Notes: generated from the sequence alone by a model not told the origin. Counted from the stretch's first letter, positions 53,999-62,811 are shown. The stretch: 64,000 nt of DNA from Nocardioides sp. S-1144 (GCF_005954645.2 NZ_CP040695.2:3720001-3784000), one strand, 5' to 3'. Numbers and translations: made by a program.

Positions 53999-55027
53999 GT
54001 GACCCTCACCCTGGCGATCGTGATCGCCGTGATCGTCATCGCGCTCGCGTTCGACTACACCAACGGCTTCCACGACGCCGCCAACGCGATCGCCACGTCG
54101 GTCTCCACCCGGGCGCTGACCCCGAGGGTCGCGCTGACCCTGGCGGCGATCATGAACTTCGTCGGCGCCCTGCTCGGCCAAGAAGTCGCGAAGACCGTCG
54201 CCGACGTGATCACGATCGAGAACAGTGCCGGCGAGCTCCAGGTCGGCGTCAACACCGGCCTGGTGATCGTGATGGCCGGCCTGCTCGGCGCCATCATCTG
54301 GAACCTCATCACCTGGTGGTTCGGGCTGCCGTCGTCCTCCTCGCACGCCCTGATCGGCGGGCTCGTCGGGTCCGCGATCGCCGGTGGGGTCAGCGTCAAG
54401 TGGGACACCATCGTGGAGAAGGTCCTCATCCCGATGGTCCTGTCGCCGCTGTTCGGCTTCTGCGCGGCCTTCGTCGTGATGCTGTCGATCATGTGGATCT
54501 TCCGCCGCCGCAACCCGCACAAGACGATGCGCGGCTTCCGGCTGCTGCAGACGTTCTCGGCGGCCGCGCTGTCGCTGGGCCACGGCCTCCAGGACGCCCA
54601 GAAGACGATGGGCGTCATCCTGCTGACCCTCGTCATCGCCTACCCCGCCAGCTACAACATCGAGACGCTGCCGCTGTGGGTCGTGCTCGCCGCCGCCGGC
54701 GCCATCTCGGCCGGCACCTACGCCGGCGGCTGGCGGATCATGCGCACCCTCGGCCGCAAGATCATCGACCTCGACCCGGCCCGCGGCTTCTCCGCCGAGG
54801 CCGTCGGCGCGACGGTGCTCTACACGACGGCGTTCGTCTTCCACGCCCCGATCTCGACCACCCACACCATCACCTCGGCCGTGATGGGCGCCGGCGCCAC
54901 CAAGCGGCTCTCCGCGGTCCGCTGGGGCATGGCCCGCACCATCCTCACCGCGTGGGTCCTCACCTTCCCGATGGCCGGCCTGATGGCGTGGCTGTCCTTC
55001 GAGGTCCTGCACCTCGTCATCCTCTGA
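53999..55027 (+). CDS. PiT-family inorganic phosphate transporter
   Basis: Membrane protein of 342 residues with about ten helices, importing metal-phosphate by proton symport. The duplicated PiT signatures are visible: DYTNGFHDAANAIATSVSTRAL near the N-terminus, and SLGHGLQDAQKTMGVI in the second half, with GLPSSSSHALIGGLVG and APISTTHTITSAVMGAG. GTG at 53999 is 4 bases after the DUF47 stop. It complements the high-affinity Pst system encoded on the other strand. Confidence 0.94.
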   Translation: MTLTLAIVIAVIVIALAFDYTNGFHDAANAIATSVSTRALTPRVALTLAAIMNFVGALLGQEVAKTVADVITIENSAGELQVGVNTGLVIVMAGLLGAIIWNLITWWFGLPSSSSHALIGGLVGSAIAGGVSVKWDTIVEKVLIPMVLSPLFGFCAAFVVMLSIMWIFRRRNPHKTMRGFRLLQTFSAAALSLGHGLQDAQKTMGVILLTLVIAYPASYNIETLPLWVVLAAAGAISAGTYAGGWRIMRTLGRKIIDLDPARGFSAEAVGATVLYTTAFVFHAPISTTHTITSAVMGAGATKRLSAVRWGMARTILTAWVLTFPMAGLMAWLSFEVLHLVIL

Positions 55028-55036
55028 CCGCCGGCG

Positions 55037-55804
55037 TCAGTCCTCGACGCTGAGGGCGTACCCGCGACCGCGGATGCGCCGCACCGTCGCGACGCCGCCG
55101 AGCCGGGCGCGCAGCCGGGTGGCGTGCATCGCGACGGTCCTGGTGCCGTGGCTGCTCGCCTCGCTGCCCCACAGCGCGGCGAGCAGGTCGGCGTCGCAGA
55201 CGACGTCCGGCGAGCGCAGCATCAGGGCCCGGAGCAGCTCGAACTCCTTGAGCGGCAGGTCGGGCAGCCGGCGGCCGGCGAGGGCGACCCGGTAGGCGGC
55301 GGCGTCCAGCTCGAGGGGGCCGACGACGACCCGTCCGTGGCTCCCGGTCGCGTACGGCGAGGTGGACAGCGCCTCCCACAGGTCGTCGGCGGCGTAGGGC
55401 CGCGGCAGCCAGGCGCAGGCGCCCGCGACCAGCAGGACGCCGGCCGCGGGGTCGGTGAGGCTGTCGCCCGACGCGATCACGTACGGCGAGCCGTGCCGCC
55501 GGATCGCGGTGACGAAGTCGACGGGCGCGAGACCCGGCGTGCCGGCGGCCACCACGACGGTCCGCGGCTCCGTGCGGCCGTAGGCCACCAGGGCGTCGGT
55601 GGTCGAGCTGACCCAGGTCAGGTGGACGCCGTGCCCGGCCATCGCGTCGCGCAGCTCGGGCTGCTCGGTGTCCGGGTCGACGACCAGCACGTCGGCCCCG
55701 GCCACCTCGACCCAGCGGTGGGCGGCGTGCTGCATCGCCCGGTGGCGCGCGGGGAGCGGGCCGTCGGGGGCGATGGGCTGGGCACGCCGGAGCGAGCCCG
55801 TCAC
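55037..55804 (-). CDS. OmpR/PhoB-type winged-helix regulator with pseudo-receiver
   Basis: Regulator of 255 residues encoded 1 base after pstB. The C-terminal winged helix (about 165-255) is clear: RLPDLPLKEFELLRALMLRSPDVVCDADLLAALWG and RTVAMHATRLRARLGG. The N-terminal receiver-like domain has VLVVDPDTEQ at its start, but the phosphorylation position reads TVVVAAGTPG, without Asp, so phosphorylation is unlikely. GTG at 55804 is taken for its spacing to pstB; an internal ATG at residue 24 is possible. Regulation of phosphate genes is inferred from location only. Confidence 0.82.
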   Translation of the reverse strand: MTGSLRRAQPIAPDGPLPARHRAMQHAAHRWVEVAGADVLVVDPDTEQPELRDAMAGHGVHLTWVSSTTDALVAYGRTEPRTVVVAAGTPGLAPVDFVTAIRRHGSPYVIASGDSLTDPAAGVLLVAGACAWLPRPYAADDLWEALSTSPYATGSHGRVVVGPLELDAAAYRVALAGRRLPDLPLKEFELLRALMLRSPDVVCDADLLAALWGSEASSHGTRTVAMHATRLRARLGGVATVRRIRGRGYALSVED

Positions 55805-55805
55805 G

Positions 55806-56585
55806 TCAGCCGAAGCGACCGGAGATGTAGGCCTCGGTGGCCGGGTCGTCCGGGTTCGAGAACATCTTCTTGGTCGGGTTGAACTCGACCAGCTGACCGG
55901 GCTCACCGGTCGCCTTGAGGTTGAAGAAGCCGGTCTCGTCGGAGACGCGGGCCGCCTGCTGCATGTTGTGGGTCACGATGACGATCGTGTAGTCGGACTT
56001 CAGCTCGTGGATGAGGTCCTCGATCGCCGACGTCGAGATCGGGTCGAGCGCCGAGCACGGCTCGTCCATCAGCAGCACCTGCGGCTCGACGGCGATCGCC
56101 CGGGCGATGCAGAGCCGCTGCTGCTGACCACCGGAGAGGCCCATGCCCGGCTTGCCGAGGCGGTCCTTGACCTCGTTCCACAGGTTCGCGCCGCGCAGCG
56201 ACTTCTCGACGATCGAGTCGGCCTCCGCCTTCTTCATGCGTTTGGCGTTGAGCCGGTTGCCCGCGAGGACGTTGTCGTAGATCGACATCGTCGGGAACGG
56301 GTTCGGACGCTGGAAGACCATCCCGATCTGGCGGCGCACGGCGACCGGGTCGACGGTCGAGCCGTAGAGCGACTGGCCGTCGACGACGACCTTGCCCTCG
56401 ACCCGCGCCCCCGGGATGACCTCGTGCATGCGGTTCAGCGACCGCAGGAAGGTCGACTTGCCGCAGCCGGACGGTCCGATGAACGCCGTCACCGCGCGTG
56501 CCCGGATCGTCATGTTGACGCCCTGCACGGCGAGGAAGTCGCCGTAGTAGATGTTGAGGTCCGAGACGTCGATGCTCTTGGCCAT
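55806..56585 (-). CDS. pstB: phosphate ABC transporter ATP-binding protein
   Basis: ATPase of 259 residues energising phosphate import by PstCA. Walker [10 protein letters not shown] (37-45), the signature LSGGQQQR, Walker [14 protein letters not shown] and the switch histidine in [13 protein letters not shown] are present. The N-terminal [15 protein letters not shown] is typical of PstB. It is the fourth gene of pstSCAB and is followed by an OmpR-type regulator in the place where phoU often stands. Confidence 0.97.
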   Translation of the reverse strand: MAKSIDVSDLNIYYGDFLAVQGVNMTIRARAVTAFIGPSGCGKSTFLRSLNRMHEVIPGARVEGKVVVDGQSLYGSTVDPVAVRRQIGMVFQRPNPFPTMSIYDNVLAGNRLNAKRMKKAEADSIVEKSLRGANLWNEVKDRLGKPGMGLSGGQQQRLCIARAIAVEPQVLLMDEPCSALDPISTSAIEDLIHELKSDYTIVIVTHNMQQAARVSDETGFFNLKATGEPGQLVEFNPTKKMFSNPDDPATEAYISGRFG

Positions 56586-56603
56586 GATCCTGTCTTTCCT
56601 TAC

Positions 56604-57707
56604 CTAGTTGCCCGTCTTGGGGGCGTAGAACTTGCCGATGAGCCGAGCCACGAGGTTGAGGGCCAGCACGATGACGATGAGCACCAGTGCCGCACCCCAC
56701 GCGAGGTCGATCGTCTCCTGGCGGGAGTTGAAGGAGTAGATCTGCACCGGCAGCGTGGTCATCGCGCCGTCGAAGGGGTTCGTGTTCGTCTTCGCCGCGA
56801 GCCCGGCGATCAGCAGCAGCGGCGCCGTCTCGCCGATGACGCGGGCGATGGAGAGCGTGATGCCGGTGATGATGCCGCCGATGGTGGTGGGCAGCACGAC
56901 CTTGGTGATCGTGCGCCACTTCGGCGTGCCGAGGGCGTAGGCCGCCTCCCGCAGGTCGTCGGGGACCAGGCGCAGCATCTCCTCGGTCGCCCGCACGACG
57001 ATCGGGATCATCAGCAGCGACAGGGCGACCGAGCCGCCGACGCCGCCCTGGAAGCCGGCGCCGAAGAGCAGCGTGAACAGCGCGAAGGCGAAGAGCCCGG
57101 CCACGATCGAGGGGATGCCGGTCATGACGTCGACCAGGAAGGTCACCATGCGGGCCAGCCGGTTCCGCTTCCCGTACTCGACCAGGTAGATCGCGGCCAG
57201 CACGCCGATCGGGATCGAGATGATCGCCGCACCCAGCGTGATGATCAGGGTGCCCATGATCGCGTGGTAGATGCCGGGCGGCTGGTCGAGCTGGGTCGCG
57301 AAGAGCGAGTAGGTCAGGAACTCGGTGTTGATGACGCCGACGCCCTTGCTGATGACGGTGTAGATCAGCGAGACCAGCGGCACCATCGCGATGACGGCGC
57401 TGGTCCAGATCAGGCCGGTCATCATCCGGTCGGTCGCGCGGCGGCGTCCCTCGACGGCCAGCGACCACGCCGGCAGGGCCAGCAGGAAGACCACGCCACC
57501 CAGGATCAGGGAGCCGACCGCGGGCCAGCCGAGGATCAGCCAGAAGAAGGCGGCCACGGCCGCGCCGACGACGGCGACGAGCAGCGGGGCGAACCGGGGA
57601 AGCTGGGCCGCGGTGATCGGGATCGCGCCGCGCGACGACGCGGTGCCCGTCTCGTCGGCGGTGCCGTCGGGCGTCTCGGTCGGCGTCTTGGTCAGATCGG
57701 CGCTCAT
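56604..57707 (-). CDS. pstA: phosphate ABC transporter permease
   Basis: Membrane protein of 367 residues, with two extra N-terminal helices (about 35-85) before the six-helix PstA core, a known actinobacterial variant. The EAA-like loop is EEMLRLVPDDLREAAYALGTPKWRTITKVVLPT. The first 30 residues are hydrophilic Thr/Glu-rich. Its start overlaps the pstC stop by 4 bases. Confidence 0.95.
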   Translation of the reverse strand: MSADLTKTPTETPDGTADETGTASSRGAIPITAAQLPRFAPLLVAVVGAAVAAFFWLILGWPAVGSLILGGVVFLLALPAWSLAVEGRRRATDRMMTGLIWTSAVIAMVPLVSLIYTVISKGVGVINTEFLTYSLFATQLDQPPGIYHAIMGTLIITLGAAIISIPIGVLAAIYLVEYGKRNRLARMVTFLVDVMTGIPSIVAGLFAFALFTLLFGAGFQGGVGGSVALSLLMIPIVVRATEEMLRLVPDDLREAAYALGTPKWRTITKVVLPTTIGGIITGITLSIARVIGETAPLLLIAGLAAKTNTNPFDGAMTTLPVQIYSFNSRQETIDLAWGAALVLIVIVLALNLVARLIGKFYAPKTGN

Positions 57708-58660
57708 GCCCCGGCCATCTTCCGCTCGGCGCGGCCCACGATCCAGCGGGCCGCGAAGTTGACGAGGAACGTGAGGAGGAACAGCACGAGGCCGCTGGCG
57801 ATCAGCACCGAGAGCAGGTCCTCGGACCGCTCCTTGTACTTGCTCGCGATGTTGGCGGCGATCGAGGAGTTGCCCGGGCCGAGGAGGTTGCCGCTCCAGC
57901 CGCCGAGCGAGAGCACCATGGCCACGGCCATCGTCTCGCCGAGCGCGCGGCCGAGGCCGAGCATCGCGGCCGAGACCATCCCGGAGCGGCCGTAGGGGAA
58001 GACGGTCAGGCGCATCATCTCCCAGCGCGTGGCGCCCAGGGCGAGGGCCGCCTCCTGGTTCAGGCGCGGCGTGCGCGAGAAGACCTCGCGGGTGATCGCG
58101 GTGATGATCGGCAGGATCATGATGGCCAGCACCACGCCGGCGGTGATGATCGTGCGCCCGCTGTTGGAGACGTCGCCGTCGAAGATCGGGATCCAGGCGA
58201 AGTAGCTGTTGAGGAAGTCGAAGGCCGGCACCATCTTGGGGGCCAGGACGATCACGCCCCAGAGGCCGAACACGACGCTGGGCACCGCGGCGAGCAGGTC
58301 GACCAGGTAGGCGATCGGCACGGCGATGAACCTGGGCGCGTAGTGGCTGATCACCAGCGCGATGCCCCAGGCGAGCGGGACGGCGATGATCAGCGCGATG
58401 ATCGCGGCGATGACGGTGCCGCCGAGCAGCGGGGCGACGTAGCCGAGGAAGGACTCCGCGCGCGGGCCGTAGACCTCGGCGGCCCGGTTGAAGCCCGGGA
58501 GGCCCTTGGCGAAGAGGAAGATGAAGACGCTGGCCAGCGCGGCCAGGATGAGCAGGCTCGCGCCGAGCGTCAGCCCGGCGAAGACCCGGTCGCCGAGGCT
58601 GGTGATCGCGCGGGGCGCGGGCTCCTGGGCCTGGGGCTTGTCCTTGGTTGTCGTGCTCAC
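57704..58660 (-). CDS. pstC: phosphate ABC transporter permease
   Basis: Membrane protein of 318 residues with six helices and the PstC EAA-like loop EVFSRTPRLNQEAALALGATRWEMMRLTVFP. The N-terminus is cytoplasmic and rich in Lys/Pro/Gln. It lies 88 bases after pstS on the same strand; the gap holds no strong hairpin except a short GC-rich stretch, so expression likely continues at reduced level from pstS. Confidence 0.95.
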   Translation of the reverse strand: MSTTTKDKPQAQEPAPRAITSLGDRVFAGLTLGASLLILAALASVFIFLFAKGLPGFNRAAEVYGPRAESFLGYVAPLLGGTVIAAIIALIIAVPLAWGIALVISHYAPRFIAVPIAYLVDLLAAVPSVVFGLWGVIVLAPKMVPAFDFLNSYFAWIPIFDGDVSNSGRTIITAGVVLAIMILPIITAITREVFSRTPRLNQEAALALGATRWEMMRLTVFPYGRSGMVSAAMLGLGRALGETMAVAMVLSLGGWSGNLLGPGNSSIAANIASKYKERSEDLLSVLIASGLVLFLLTFLVNFAARWIVGRAERKMAGA

Positions 58661-58748
58661 TCAGCAGTCCTTCGCGGGCGTGGTGTCGAGAGGGGTGGAA
58701 CGGTGCGCGGGCGGGGGTCGGGGTGTCCGGCCCCCGCCCGCGATGGCG

Positions 58749-59861
58749 TCAGGAGCCGATGGTGGCGACGATCTCCTGGGCCTTGGCCGCGGTGGCCTCG
58801 CCGAGCGGGGCCGAGCCGGCCTCCTCGGCGGCGGTCGCCTGACCGGCGTCGGAGACGATGTACTCGAGGTAGCCCTTGACGTTGGCCTCGGTTGCGGCGT
58901 CGTCGTAGCTCTGGCACGCGACGAGGTAGGACAGCAGGACGACCGGGTAGGCACCCGACTCGGTGGTGGTGCGGTCCAGCGAGACGGCCATGTCGACGTC
59001 GGAGACGCCCTCGGCCGGGGGCGAGACCTCGAGGACCTTCGCGGCACCCTCGGGCGACGGCGCGACGAACTCCTCGCCGACGCCGACCGAGACCCGGCCG
59101 AGACCCTCGACCTGGCTGTTGTCGGCGTAGCCGATGGCACCCTCGATCGTGCTGACCTGCTGGATGACGCCCGAGGTGCCGTCGGCCGCCTCGCCGTCGA
59201 CCGGGAACGCGTCCTCGGCCTCGTAGCTCCACGAGTCCGGGGCGGCCTTGCCCAGGTAGTCGGTGAAGTTCTTCGTGGTGCCCGAGTCGTCGGAGCGGTG
59301 CACCGGGGTGATGTCCAGGTCGGGCAGCTCGACACCGTCGGCCTGCTCGTCGGGGACGTCGCTCCAGTTGGTGATCTTGCCGTCGAAGATCTGGGCGATC
59401 GTGTCGGCCGACATCTGCACGACGTCGATCTCGGGGAGGTTGAACGCGACCGCGATCGGCGACACGTACGCCGGGATCTGGATCGGCTCGCTGCCGCACT
59501 GCTCGGTGGCCTCGGTGAGCTGGCCCTCCTCGTCGTTCAGCGCCGAGTCGGTGCCGGCGAACGCCGCGGCACCCGAGACGAACGCGCTGCGGCCGTCGGT
59601 CGAGCCGACGGGCTGGTACTGGACCTCGAGGCCGTCGTTGGCGCCCTGGATGGCGATGGTCCACGCCTCCTGGGCCTTCTCCTGCGAGGTGGCGCCGGCG
59701 CCCTTGAGGACGCCGGACAGCCCGGCGCTCTCGGCGCTGCCGCCGGCGTCCGAGCCACCGTCGCCGCCGTCCTCGTTGGAGGCGCCGCAGGCGCTCATCG
59801 AGAAGATGGTGGCGGCGGCGATGCCGGGGATGAGGGCCCGGCGAAGGGAAGTGCGAATCAC
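58749..59861 (-). CDS. pstS: phosphate-binding lipoprotein
   Basis: Extracytoplasmic binding protein of 370 residues that delivers phosphate to PstCA. A lipoprotein signal with SMSAC (C25) is followed by a Gly/Asp/Ser spacer. The binding-site blocks GAGATSQ, TDSALN, and HRSDDSGTTKNFTDYL are as in PstS. GTG at 59861 has AGGAG at leadered spacing. A PHO-box-like pair of direct repeats lies about 80 bases upstream, consistent with phosphate-starvation control. Confidence 0.95.
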   Translation of the reverse strand: MIRTSLRRALIPGIAAATIFSMSACGASNEDGGDGGSDAGGSAESAGLSGVLKGAGATSQEKAQEAWTIAIQGANDGLEVQYQPVGSTDGRSAFVSGAAAFAGTDSALNDEEGQLTEATEQCGSEPIQIPAYVSPIAVAFNLPEIDVVQMSADTIAQIFDGKITNWSDVPDEQADGVELPDLDITPVHRSDDSGTTKNFTDYLGKAAPDSWSYEAEDAFPVDGEAADGTSGVIQQVSTIEGAIGYADNSQVEGLGRVSVGVGEEFVAPSPEGAAKVLEVSPPAEGVSDVDMAVSLDRTTTESGAYPVVLLSYLVACQSYDDAATEANVKGYLEYIVSDAGQATAAEEAGSAPLGEATAAKAQEIVATIGS

Positions 59862-59937
59862 TTCGAAGTCTCCTGTTTCACGTTGAGGGTTACGACAGGA
59901 ACTGTGAACGCGGCAGGTAGACGGATTGACCGTCGTC

Positions 59938-59955
59938 GGTGAACGAGGGGTGAAC
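59938..59955 (-). promoter_or_regulatory. PHO-box-like direct repeat upstream of pstS
   Basis: On the minus strand GTTCACC-CCTC-GTTCACC: two exact 7-base units with a 4-base gap, the arrangement of PhoP-binding PHO boxes in Streptomyces. A further GTTCACA half-site lies at 59904-59910. PhoP/PhoR genes themselves are not in the window. Confidence 0.75.
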
Positions 59956-60022
59956 TCGACCCGCCCACTCGGCGACGCCGGGTTGTGACCTGGGCGACAG
60001 CCGGCCCGGTCGACCCGGTCGC

Positions 60023-60889
60023 TCAGTCGGCGAGGTGGCGCTCGGAGCCGACGACCCGGCCCTTGCGCACGTGCAGCACGAGCAGCTCGGCGGTCTCCAG
60101 CGCCTCGGCCCGCACCCCGAACGCCTCGAGCACCTCGGGGAGCACCGGCCGGTGGGTGCACACCACGGCGGGCCGGTCGTCGTCCAGGACGTCGGCGACG
60201 ACCTCAGCCACCCCGGCGGGGACGGCGTCCTCCTCGGAGAGCCACGCCCGTCGCTCGAGGTCCCAGCCGGTCGTGCGCACGTACGGCTCGACGGTCTGCA
60301 CGCAGCGGGTGCTCGGCGAGGAGACGACCCGCGTGACGCCGTAGGCCGCCAGCAGCGGGACCAGCCGCTCGGCCTGGCGCTCGCCGAGGACCAGCAGCGG
60401 CCGCCCCCGGTCGTCGCCGCGCCAGGACCGGCGCGCCCGCGCCTTCGCGTGGCGCAGGACGACGACCGCCCGGGTCGCGCGCCGGTGGCGCACCGCCTCG
60501 GCGAGGGTGACCCGGTCGTGGTCGTAGGTGAGCAGCTCGGCGGCCTCGTCGGCGGGCACCCAGCGCACGTCGTCGATCTCGGCGTTGGGGCGGTAGCCGG
60601 TGACGTCGTCGTCGCCCACGACCCGCCCGGTCCAGTAGAAGACCGTCTTGCGGCCGGCGACGACCGGGTAGTGCTGGTTGCCGAGCGGCACCCCGAGCCG
60701 CACGTGCAGGCCGGTCTCCTCCGCGACCTCGCGGACCGCGGCCGCCGTCCGGTGCTCGCCGCTGTCGAGCTTGCCCTTGGGGAAGGACCAGTCGTCGTAC
60801 TTGGGCCGGTGCACCAGCAGCACCCGGCGTCCCGGCCGGAAGACGACGACACCGGCAGCGAGCACGTCCTTGGCAGCGGGTGCGGGCAC
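60023..60889 (-). CDS. Nudix hydrolase fused to histidine phosphatase (MutT1 type)
   Basis: Two-domain protein of 288 residues like mycobacterial MutT1 (Rv2985). The N-terminal Nudix box GKLDSGEHRTAAAVREVAEETGL (spanning residues 39-61) cleaves oxidised nucleotides or diadenosine polyphosphates. The C-terminal domain opens with VVVLRHAKARARR (RHG-type catalytic His) and has CTHRPVLPEVL for the second His. In mycobacteria it follows ppk; here the phosphate genes lie between. GTG at 60889 has GAGACT 7 bases upstream; an in-frame GTG slightly upstream is the alternative. Confidence 0.92.
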   Translation of the reverse strand: MPAPAAKDVLAAGVVVFRPGRRVLLVHRPKYDDWSFPKGKLDSGEHRTAAAVREVAEETGLHVRLGVPLGNQHYPVVAGRKTVFYWTGRVVGDDDVTGYRPNAEIDDVRWVPADEAAELLTYDHDRVTLAEAVRHRRATRAVVVLRHAKARARRSWRGDDRGRPLLVLGERQAERLVPLLAAYGVTRVVSSPSTRCVQTVEPYVRTTGWDLERRAWLSEEDAVPAGVAEVVADVLDDDRPAVVCTHRPVLPEVLEAFGVRAEALETAELLVLHVRKGRVVGSERHLAD

Positions 60890-60896
60890 GACGGCT

Positions 60897-60902
60897 AGTC
60901 TC
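60897..60902 (-). promoter_or_regulatory. -10-like hexamer GAGACT, possible leaderless start
   Basis: GAGACT ends 7 bases before the GTG at 60889. Its first base departs from T, so it is one of the weaker members of the series. Confidence 0.35.
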
Positions 60903-60935
60903 ACACCTCCCGGCTGACAGGAGGGCGGCACCCAC

Positions 60936-61994
60936 GTGAGACGCCGACGCTTGCTCGTCCTGGCCGCCGCCGCGCTGGCGGTCGTGGTGGCCGTGGCGGT
61001 CGTCCTGGTCGTCGTCCGGGACGACGGCGACGCCGAGCGCACCGACCTGCAGTCAGCGGTCGCGCTGGCGCCGTCCGACGCCCGTCGCGTCGTGTGGACC
61101 GACTGGGCCGGCGTCCGCGCCGAGCTCGGGCTCGACCTCGGCGCCGGCTCCGACGAGGCGGCGGTCGAGGAGCTCCTCGACGCGGGGTTCGACGCCGACC
61201 TGACCTCGGCCAGCGCCCTCGGGTCGTCGGCGGTCGCGATGCAGCGCTCGTTCGGCTTCTCCCCCGCGTCGCTGGAGTGGGAGATGTTCGCCCAGGCCGG
61301 CTCCGGGGCGTCGCTGGTGATGAAGCTCGGCGACGGCGTGCGCACCGACGACGTCGCCGACCGGTTGCGCGCGATCGGGTACGCCGAGCCCGCCGAGCCC
61401 GACGGGCTGTGGTCCAGCGACGCCGCCGTCGTCGCGGTGACCGCCGAGGTGACGCCCGAGCTGGCCTTCGTCGCGCTGGACGCCGGCGCCGGGCTGGTCG
61501 TCGCCAGCGACTCGACCGTCGGCGTCCAGAACGTGCTCGACGCGGACGCGGACGCACCACCGCCGATTCCCCAGGGCGTCGTCGACACCCTGGGCGAGCC
61601 GCTGTCGGCGGTGCTGCTCTCCGGCGAGGAGGCCTGCGGCGCCCTCGCGATGGCCAACGCCGACCCCCGCGACCAGCAGGCCGGCGAGGCGCTGGTGGCC
61701 CAGGCCGGCGCGGTCGACCCCCTCACCGGGTTCGCGATCGCGCTCGGCGCCGGCCGCGACGCCGAGGTGGTCATGTCGTTCGAGACCGCCGAGAAGGCCC
61801 GCACCAACGCCGACACCCGCGCCGTGCTCGCGGCCGGGCCGGCACCGGGTCAGGGCGGCACGTTCGCCGAGCGGTTCACGGTCGACGAGGTGCGCGCCGA
61901 GGGCACCGTCGTGACGATCGACCTCACGCCGGAGGAGGACGCGATGCTCGTCTCCGACCTCAGCAGCGGCCCGGTCCTCCTCGCCACCTGCTGA
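60936..61994 (+). CDS. membrane-anchored protein of unknown function
   Basis: Protein of 352 residues with a basic N-terminus (RRRR) and one long hydrophobic helix (about 7-27), then an acidic Ala/Val/Asp-rich extracytoplasmic domain. Only two cysteines are obvious (EEACGAL and the C-terminal LATC). I see no catalytic motif. The repeated alpha/beta pattern (SSAVAMQRSFGF, GASLVMKLGDG, VVASDSTVGVQNVL) resembles DUF3352-like exported proteins, tentatively. GGAGGG before the GTG at 60936 gives a normal ribosome site. It is divergent from the MutT1-like gene. Confidence 0.75.
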   Translation: MRRRRLLVLAAAALAVVVAVAVVLVVVRDDGDAERTDLQSAVALAPSDARRVVWTDWAGVRAELGLDLGAGSDEAAVEELLDAGFDADLTSASALGSSAVAMQRSFGFSPASLEWEMFAQAGSGASLVMKLGDGVRTDDVADRLRAIGYAEPAEPDGLWSSDAAVVAVTAEVTPELAFVALDAGAGLVVASDSTVGVQNVLDADADAPPPIPQGVVDTLGEPLSAVLLSGEEACGALAMANADPRDQQAGEALVAQAGAVDPLTGFAIALGAGRDAEVVMSFETAEKARTNADTRAVLAAGPAPGQGGTFAERFTVDEVRAEGTVVTIDLTPEEDAMLVSDLSSGPVLLATC

Positions 61995-62002
61995 CGTGGC
62001 CA

Positions 62003-62176
62003 ACGGAGGTTGAGCAAGCGAGCGCCGGCCCCGCTACTCGCCCACGCCGCACGGAGGTTGAGCAAGCGAGCGCCAGCGAGCGCCGACGAAACCACCGGCC
62101 CCCGCTACTCGCCCACGCCGAACGGAGGTTGAGCAAGCGAGCGCCAGCGAGCGCCGACGAAACCGCCGGCCCCCCG
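62003..62176. repeat. three tandem copies of an intergenic repeat
   Basis: Copies begin with ACGGAGGTTGAGCAAGCGAG at 62003, 62051 and 62122. Copies 2 and 3 continue with CCAGCGAGCGCCGACGAAACC, and copies 1 and 2 end with CCGCTACTCGCCCACGCCG. Copy 1 lacks the middle part. GAGGTTTCGACACG just after (from 62175) looks like the inverted end of the same family. This fits a REP-like element that ends in GGTTGAG and GAAACC. Confidence 0.7.
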
Positions 62177-62218
62177 AGGTTTCGACACGCGGGTCGCAGC
62201 CTCGCCGGCTCGGCTGCG

Positions 62219-62392
62219 TCAGCTCTCGCTGCGCGGTCGCGGCGGTTCCGGGACGACGCCCAGGATCCGGTCGATCTCGTCGACGGGGAGGCGGTCCTCG
62301 GACTCGCTCGCGGCGATGATCAGGTTGGTGGTGAGCTCCACCTCGCCGAGCAGGTCGACGTCCTCGAGGGACACGTCAAACTGGTCGTACAC
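62219..62392 (-). CDS. conserved-looking 57-residue protein
   Basis: An ORF below common length cut-offs that reads as a compact acidic protein: YDQFDVSLEDVDLLGEVEL, then TTNLIIAASES, VDEIDRILGV and a Pro/Arg tail. The amphipathic helical pattern, strong GC3 and correct spacing after a promoter-like TAGTCT support a gene. I recall similar short actinobacterial proteins of unknown role (DVSLEDVDLLGEVELTTNLIIAASES-like) but cannot name a family. GTG at 62392 is the only sensible start. The cspA gene lies upstream on the same strand. Confidence 0.65.
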   Translation of the reverse strand: MYDQFDVSLEDVDLLGEVELTTNLIIAASESEDRLPVDEIDRILGVVPEPPRPRSES

Positions 62393-62437
62393 CGTTGGCC
62401 CCCGCTCCCGATCGCCGTGCCTGATGTGGTCGGCTCA

Positions 62438-62443
62438 AGACTA
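62438..62443 (-). promoter_or_regulatory. -10-like TAGTCT before the 57-residue gene
   Basis: TAGTCT on the minus strand lies 45 bases before the GTG at 62392. The same hexamer serves the cspA promoter. Confidence 0.4.
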
Positions 62444-62549
62444 CGTGGTCCCGCTCGTCGGGTTGATGGTTATTCAGGATGATTCGGAGAGTTCCGCACG
62501 GGCCATGCGTGACCAGTCGCACCCGGCGTGGGAGCCGGCCCGGGACGCA

Positions 62550-62581
62550 GACGAGGCCCCGCCGATCGGCGGGGCCTCGTC
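62550..62581 (-). terminator. perfect palindromic terminator after cspA
   Basis: A 32-bp perfect palindrome (half GACGAGGCCCCGCCGA) lies 26 bases past the cspA stop, forming a stable hairpin in either strand. Confidence 0.8.
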
Positions 62582-62607
62582 GCGAGTGGTCGGGTGACCA
62601 GCCGGGA

Positions 62608-62811
62608 TCAGACCGGGCGAACGTTCTCGGCCTGCGGACCCTTGGGGCCCTGCGTGACGTCGAACTCGACCTTCTGGTTCTCGTCCAGGGACTTGTAGCC
62701 CTGGGTCTGGATCGCCGAGTAGTGCACGAAGACGTCGTCGCCGCCGTCCTCCTGCGCGATGAAGCCGAAGCCCTTCTCAGCGTTGAACCACTTCACGGTG
62801 CCCTGAGCCAT
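62608..62811 (-). CDS. cspA: cold-shock protein (CspA family)
   Basis: Single-domain RNA/ssDNA chaperone of 67 residues. RNP1 KGFGFI and RNP2 VFVHYSAI are intact, with the [17 protein letters not shown] core. It resolves RNA structure during growth or cold adaptation. GAAGGAG precedes the ATG by 8 bases. A long untranslated leader (about 160 bases) and a 32-bp palindromic terminator frame the gene, so it is probably monocistronic. Confidence 0.97.
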   Translation of the reverse strand: MAQGTVKWFNAEKGFGFIAQEDGGDDVFVHYSAIQTQGYKSLDENQKVEFDVTQGPKGPQAENVRPV

